The notes under the pieces: generated by a model
The model's input: only the letters and a program-made list of their open reading frames with translations
Told to the model about the DNA's origin: nothing
The model's database searches: none
In this document: positions 60,287-64,000 of the stretch, piece after piece
Layout of the letters: each line of letters opens with the position of its first letter
Position numbering within the stretch: position 1 is the stretch's first letter
Program-made: the position numbers and the translations under genes
Source: JBOFIQ01 sp051654905
Lineage (GTDB): Bacteria > Actinomycetota > Actinomycetes > Propionibacteriales > Propionibacteriaceae
DNA length: 64,000 nucleotides
Assembly (NCBI GenBank): GCA_051654905.1
Contig: JBOFYY010000159.1
Location: forward strand, 1 to 64,000
Direction: 5' to 3'

Positions 60287-61192
60287 TCAGTTCCAGCAGG
60301 ATTCAATATAGTTCCAAGTCATACCGGAGATTTTCGTCTGGAGCGCAGGGTCGATGAATCGGATCATCAATTCTTTAGCATCTTGAATGTTATATTCTTC
60401 GATCTGCGTAACTTTCTTTGTAAGAGTATTGAAGACTTTCCCCCAACTTTTAGGGATTAACATGGTTTCGGGGAGCTCTAGTCGCCGCATCTGTGCCTCG
60501 TTATGGATTGCGCGTTGAAGTAGAGCGCCGTCGATATTCTGAGTGGTGGCAATCAAAACTAGGTCAACTAGGTCCTTCTCGCGGGAGGAATGCCTGCCAT
60601 TGTGGACCTCGAGCGTTGCGCATACCTTGTCTGCGATCTGATCCACAAGTGGGTAGAGACGATAGCGCAGGTTCGGAGTGTGAGGAAGATCTAGCATATT
60701 CACCGGAAGTTGGAACTCGGGTGTTCCAACTGTGAGTCCTTTGGTGACAAGGTCGACACCGATATTACCGCGCTGATTGGCTCCAATTAGGACATCAAAG
60801 GTGACTCTGTATCCCGTTGCGTAGGGTTGGAGGTCACCCTCTATGATGTTGCGGTGGGTTCTGTATACGAACCGGAAATGGTCACCAAGGTCCCGTGTAG
60901 CAGCTGAGCGTAGTTCAGCTAGCGCTGTATCGAGGGTCGAGCCTTGCAGAAATAGATCGAGATCGGATGTTGTCCTAGCGGTGGGGATGCGGGCTAACAG
61001 GCTGGCGCCACCTTTGAGCATCCAGTAATCATCTGTAATAAAGATTCGACTGAGAAATCTTGTGAAATACTCCTGCTGGATCAGTGCATACACTTGTAGT
61101 TGAGGGTTTGTGCTAGCTGTCTTATGTGCGGCTGCTTTGATGGCTTGCTCCATGGCGCTGGGGCTGTTGTAGCTCTTCTCACTCACCGTCAA
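60287..61192 (-). CDS. AbiEii-type nucleotidyltransferase toxin
   Basis: 301 residues from TTG 61192 (overlapping the antitoxin stop) or GTG 61186. Nucleotidyltransferase core: WMLKGGASLLARIPTARTTSDLDLFLQG near 57-85 gives the G-G...D-x-D pattern; REKDLVDLVLIA near 200 is the C-terminal motif. AbiEii is the toxin of type IV toxin-antitoxin systems giving abortive phage resistance. Lies 108 bases upstream of the membrane protein gene in the same direction. Confidence 0.88.
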   Translation of the reverse strand: MTVSEKSYNSPSAMEQAIKAAAHKTASTNPQLQVYALIQQEYFTRFLSRIFITDDYWMLKGGASLLARIPTARTTSDLDLFLQGSTLDTALAELRSAATRDLGDHFRFVYRTHRNIIEGDLQPYATGYRVTFDVLIGANQRGNIGVDLVTKGLTVGTPEFQLPVNMLDLPHTPNLRYRLYPLVDQIADKVCATLEVHNGRHSSREKDLVDLVLIATTQNIDGALLQRAIHNEAQMRRLELPETMLIPKSWGKVFNTLTKKVTQIEEYNIQDAKELMIRFIDPALQTKISGMTWNYIESCWN

Positions 61193-62223
61193 TCCTCCAG
61201 CTTTGGGAATATTTCAGGCGGATGGACAGCTCGTAGCGTTTCCTGGATTTGCTGAATCACAGGTGGAAGATCTATCTGCGCAGCTGTAAAAACACCGAGC
61301 TGTTTCATAGTCTGAGGAAGGATTCTTTGAGATAAGTTACTCATCTCTAGTATCGGATTAAGTGAGGCTTGTAGCATTTCGTTTTGCTTGAGAATTTGTT
61401 GAATACTCTGGTTCTGTGGGAACTGAATATTCGGGAAGATGTTCGCTGCTTCGAACAGCTTCCCAATGTCCGGTAGTTGGATCTCTGTGTACTGCATAAT
61501 CATGCGAACATAGTGATCACAGATTTTGCTCACAACTTTCGGTGATGAAGCGATTTCTTTAGCGATGCTATCAATATCAAGACCAGCTAGCTTATCGAGA
61601 TCGTGGAGGAAGGTAGTTCCGTCGTTTTTAGCAAACCCGTTTCTCTGAGCTAAGGGAGCGAGTAGGTCTTCCATATGATCGCGGTCTATCCGGCTTTGTC
61701 TGCAGGAATCGCGATACGCGTTCGCTACGGTTGTGAGATCCTCCCGCGTTTCAATCAGATCAGCGATAGTTCGCTCGCGCGTTGTCGTAGGAAGCCCTTC
61801 AACCACTGTGACGTCCTTGCTAGAAAGTTCGCATGTTCGAAAACGGATGTCTTGTTTCTGAGTTTGACGCCTATCTGGCGTAGTAAAGGTGATAATGGTT
61901 TGGGGGAAATCCCCAATGCCGTGCAGATTGGCGGCGGTGGTGAGGGAAACAATTACCCCTGTGGCGCCATCAGAAAGTCGCTCGTATGCCAGCTTTGCGG
62001 GATCGGTAGAAAGCCAAGCTGCGCGTAGGTCGTCTAGTCTATGCGCAGGCGCACCGCTATCGCGATATACCCCATGAGTGAGCCGTGTGAGATCATCCGC
62101 CTCGGTGAAACGCGTCAGCTGCATATGGCTAACTCCGCGCGCAAGAGCTTGACGTGATGTGACTAGCCCCCATTGGGACTCCGTGAGTTCTGCTAGTGCT
62201 CGCCGTGCTTCACTCGTCTTCAT
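61189..62223 (-). CDS. AbiEi-type antitoxin/transcriptional repressor
   Basis: 344 residues. The N-terminal winged-helix (ELTESQWGLVTSRQALARGVSHMQLTRFTEADDLTRLTHGVYR) and following YERLSDGATGVIVSLTTAANLHGIGDFPQTIITFTT are characteristic of AbiEi. The C-terminal third (about 235-344, Gln/Leu-rich helices) is longer than in most AbiEi proteins and may have an extra role. It usually binds inverted repeats upstream of its own operon; a CTAAC/GTTAG repeat lies at 62233. The stop overlaps the toxin start by four bases. Confidence 0.85.
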   Translation of the reverse strand: MKTSEARRALAELTESQWGLVTSRQALARGVSHMQLTRFTEADDLTRLTHGVYRDSGAPAHRLDDLRAAWLSTDPAKLAYERLSDGATGVIVSLTTAANLHGIGDFPQTIITFTTPDRRQTQKQDIRFRTCELSSKDVTVVEGLPTTTRERTIADLIETREDLTTVANAYRDSCRQSRIDRDHMEDLLAPLAQRNGFAKNDGTTFLHDLDKLAGLDIDSIAKEIASSPKVVSKICDHYVRMIMQYTEIQLPDIGKLFEAANIFPNIQFPQNQSIQQILKQNEMLQASLNPILEMSNLSQRILPQTMKQLGVFTAAQIDLPPVIQQIQETLRAVHPPEIFPKLED

Positions 62224-62232
62224 GCTTGAATA

Positions 62233-62251
62233 CTAACGTTTAAGATGTTAG
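62233..62251. promoter_or_regulatory. Possible AbiEi operator
   Basis: CTAAC and GTTAG arms around a 9-base spacer, ten bases upstream of the antitoxin start. Short, so tentative. Confidence 0.35.
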
Positions 62252-62400
62252 AAACCAAGTAGTAATCCATTGAGACTTCAGGATGACTGACTCAGTAGTC
62301 AAGCGATGGTTTTTAACAGGGTTGGCTACTGTAAACAGCTGGATTACGCTCTGGCTCTAGTATTGCGTTCAAATTCTTCTATCAGCGCCAATGAAATAGG

Positions 62401-64000
62401 TCAACGCTTTTTGGCTACTAATCCCTCAGTGAGGTCTTGGTATCTTGCAAAAAGAATTTCCAAACGTTCCGCATCAGTCGTGAGTTTTTTGCGTGCCCCA
62501 AAAGCTTTATCAACACTGAGATCCAGCTGGTGATGAGCTTTCACAAGTGCTGGATCCATTGCTAATGGATTGTAATGTGCATCTAGCGAACGCTGAGGGT
62601 GTAATGCTCGCGCAGCGAGCACTTCTTGCCCAGCGGCAATAATCTGTGTTCGCAATTCTTTGGTTACCGGTGGCAGCGGAAGATTATTCCACACGATTGT
62701 GTTGGAGAAACGGTAGTCAGATTTCAATCTTCCGCCTACAGTTTTCTGCCAGACTATCGCCATAGAGCTTTCAATAATGGCGAACCCGAACCCATCAGAA
62801 TCAGCGCAAATATAGATCTGGTTTCCGGCGATGATCGAGGGATCATAAAGATCACAAGTCATCCACTGTCGAGTTTCACTAAACACACTTGGAATCGCTA
62901 GATATTTTGTTTCAGGGATACTCCCATTCGGGCGGAATAGGTGCGGTACGAGACGAAGCTTATATGCATCACCTGTAGTTGGTTGTTGCTCGCGCCACTG
63001 TCGAACCGATTCGACTCTAGTTTTCAGTAAACCCGATTTTCCAAGATCAGCTGGGTCTAAATCTACTAACCACAAACACCAACGGTCTAATCCTCTAATA
63101 AGTTCTCGTCCCATTCTATATGGTCGTAGATATTTTGCTGCTACTGGATCGGCGGCAAAAGTCTCGTAGTCGTCGGCTTCAACAATAAGATAACCGCCAT
63201 CTGCTGGTTTGGAACCAAAACGAGCTTCAGGGAGTTCAACACTCAATGGATGGGAACGCTTCGTGATAAAAATATTCGGTCCATCAGCAAGATAGGCATT
63301 AAGACGATGGGTTTCATGTTCTACCGGTTCCCCTCGCACATCTGCATAGGAAAATGCTCGAGTTGGAGTTGGGTATTGCCCGTTCTTACCCTTAGTCTCC
63401 CGGTCATAGCCAGTGATGACACAATGCACCGCAGCTGCGCTAGGAGCTTCAGACATCCAAGCAAAAGTTCGGTGGGCAAAGCGAATACGCCATCCTGAGT
63501 TGAACAGTGCTCCAAATAATGCGGTAACCGGTTGCCCTTGGCAAATAGAATTTGTGGAGACGAAAGCAAAACGACCAGGAATAACCCCGAAGTAATCCAT
63601 AGCTTTCTTGAACCAGCCGGTGACATAATCAAGGTAACCGTCGTAGTGTTTTCCCCAGACGTATTTCATATCATCAGTTTGCTCAGCAGCCTTGGTAAAT
63701 TGCCCGATAAATGGCGGATTGCCAGCAATATAGACAGTTTTGGCTGGAGCGACCACCTGTGTCCAATCCATGCGAAGTGCATTAGCGACATGAATATCTG
63801 CCGATGACCGTAGCGGCAACATATCCGAGGTGAGCCCCAATGTTTTTGCTGCCTCTTGGTTAGCTTGATGTTGAATCAAGAACATAGCAGTCCGCGCAAT
63901 CGTTGCAGGCCAATCTTCAATCTCAATGCCATGAAAATGATCCAGCTGGATTGTGACCAATGATTCCGCGACCAAAGCCAAAGCATTACCGCGCCTGTTA
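62401..64000 (-). CDS. MmeI-like type IIG restriction-modification enzyme, partial
   Basis: The coding frame runs off the right edge without a true start (N-terminus missing). The visible 530 residues hold the end of the methyltransferase domain (YIAGNPPFIGQF, motif IV NPPF; FAFVSTNSICQGQPV), the target-recognition domain (about 225-420) and the conserved MmeI C-terminus (NLPLPPVTKELRTQI ... ARALHPQRSLDAHYN...). The frame reaches back past 63981 (GNALALVAES), showing the gene continues. It lies 177 bases upstream of the AbiE operon, same strand. The nuclease domain would be in the missing part. Confidence 0.85.
   Translation of the reverse strand, partial: NRRGNALALVAESLVTIQLDHFHGIEIEDWPATIARTAMFLIQHQANQEAAKTLGLTSDMLPLRSSADIHVANALRMDWTQVVAPAKTVYIAGNPPFIGQFTKAAEQTDDMKYVWGKHYDGYLDYVTGWFKKAMDYFGVIPGRFAFVSTNSICQGQPVTALFGALFNSGWRIRFAHRTFAWMSEAPSAAAVHCVITGYDRETKGKNGQYPTPTRAFSYADVRGEPVEHETHRLNAYLADGPNIFITKRSHPLSVELPEARFGSKPADGGYLIVEADDYETFAADPVAAKYLRPYRMGRELIRGLDRWCLWLVDLDPADLGKSGLLKTRVESVRQWREQQPTTGDAYKLRLVPHLFRPNGSIPETKYLAIPSVFSETRQWMTCDLYDPSIIAGNQIYICADSDGFGFAIIESSMAIVWQKTVGGRLKSDYRFSNTIVWNNLPLPPVTKELRTQIIAAGQEVLAARALHPQRSLDAHYNPLAMDPALVKAHHQLDLSVDKAFGARKKLTTDAERLEILFARYQDLTEGLVAKKR

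Noticed and set aside
1..64000. CRISPR arrays, rRNA genes, intact transposases or integrases
   Set aside because: Looked for by eye and not found; the inverted-repeat elements carry no transposase.

Overview
The window looks like a chromosome segment of a mid-GC actinomycete, most likely a member of the Actinomycetaceae (an Arcanobacterium/Trueperella-like genus; this placement is inference). Actinobacterial markers seen in the sequence are a WhiB-like iron-sulfur regulator, a polyprenol-phosphate-mannose synthase with an MptB-like GT-C mannosyltransferase, an Eis-type acetyltransferase, the acidic TadA-associated protein next to tadA, and IdeR/DtxR-type iron boxes. Four tRNAs are present: Ser-UGA, Ser-GCU, Ser-CGA and Arg-ACG. 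No rRNA, CRISPR array or intact transposase was seen.

Layout. 1-6.8 kb: a catabolic operon on the minus strand (PTE-family lactonase, UlaD-like decarboxylase, UlaE 3-epimerase, UlaF 4-epimerase, PfkB kinase, MFS importer), divergent from a SorC-type regulator; two copies of an operator-like TGCAYAAATGTG motif lie between them. Together they would import a sugar acid or lactone, phosphorylate it, open the lactone and feed it as D-xylulose 5-phosphate into the pentose phosphate pathway. 6.8-12.1 kb: an SRPBCC-like protein, a large membrane protein, a GNAT, a MutL/GlmL-type protein and a nitrilase-family amidase, forming a compact group of unknown role. 12-25 kb: mostly housekeeping genes (MATE pump, MurE-like ligase, SPFH protein, EcsC, Aat, arginine deiminase, GT-C mannosyltransferase, NrtR-like regulator, SerRS, HAD phosphatase, WhiB-like protein).

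25.2-32.3 kb is a defence/toxin-antitoxin island. It holds an orphan Imm1-like gene, a DUF262/DUF1524 (GmrSD-type) nuclease, the broken C-terminus of an SMC-like ATPase, a small XRE regulator, a convergent pair made of an HTH-methyltransferase fusion and an XRE-PD-(D/E)XK nuclease fusion, a Fic toxin-antitoxin pair, and a broken nucleotidyltransferase pair. An 85-bp direct repeat (one mismatch) brackets about 6.1 kb of this island. The left copy is preceded by a decayed fragment of the fic 3' end.

32.3-53.8 kb returns to ordinary content: Eis, an amino-acid permease, a FemX-like transferase, Ppm synthase, tRNAs, upp and tadA. It also carries an iron-regulated hydroxamate siderophore locus of desferrioxamine type (39.7-49.7 kb). 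There five minus-strand genes (DesG-like acylase, DesC, DesA, DesB, and DesD with an extra fused acyltransferase domain) are divergent from a siderophore-interacting reductase and an exporter/importer, with two IdeR boxes between.

53.8-64 kb, starting at tRNA-Ser(CGA), is a second accessory region. It has an imperfect copy of the tRNA 3' end 2.5 kb downstream, a frameshifted MFS gene, an immunity-like protein with different codon use, a dehydrogenase remnant, and a minus-strand block holding an MmeI-like type IIG methyltransferase (running off the window), AbiEi/AbiEii, a glycine-rich membrane protein and a protein with a PD-(D/E)XK-like core. The last two, and the convergent HTH-MTase/XRE-nuclease pair, are the best candidates for undescribed defence systems.
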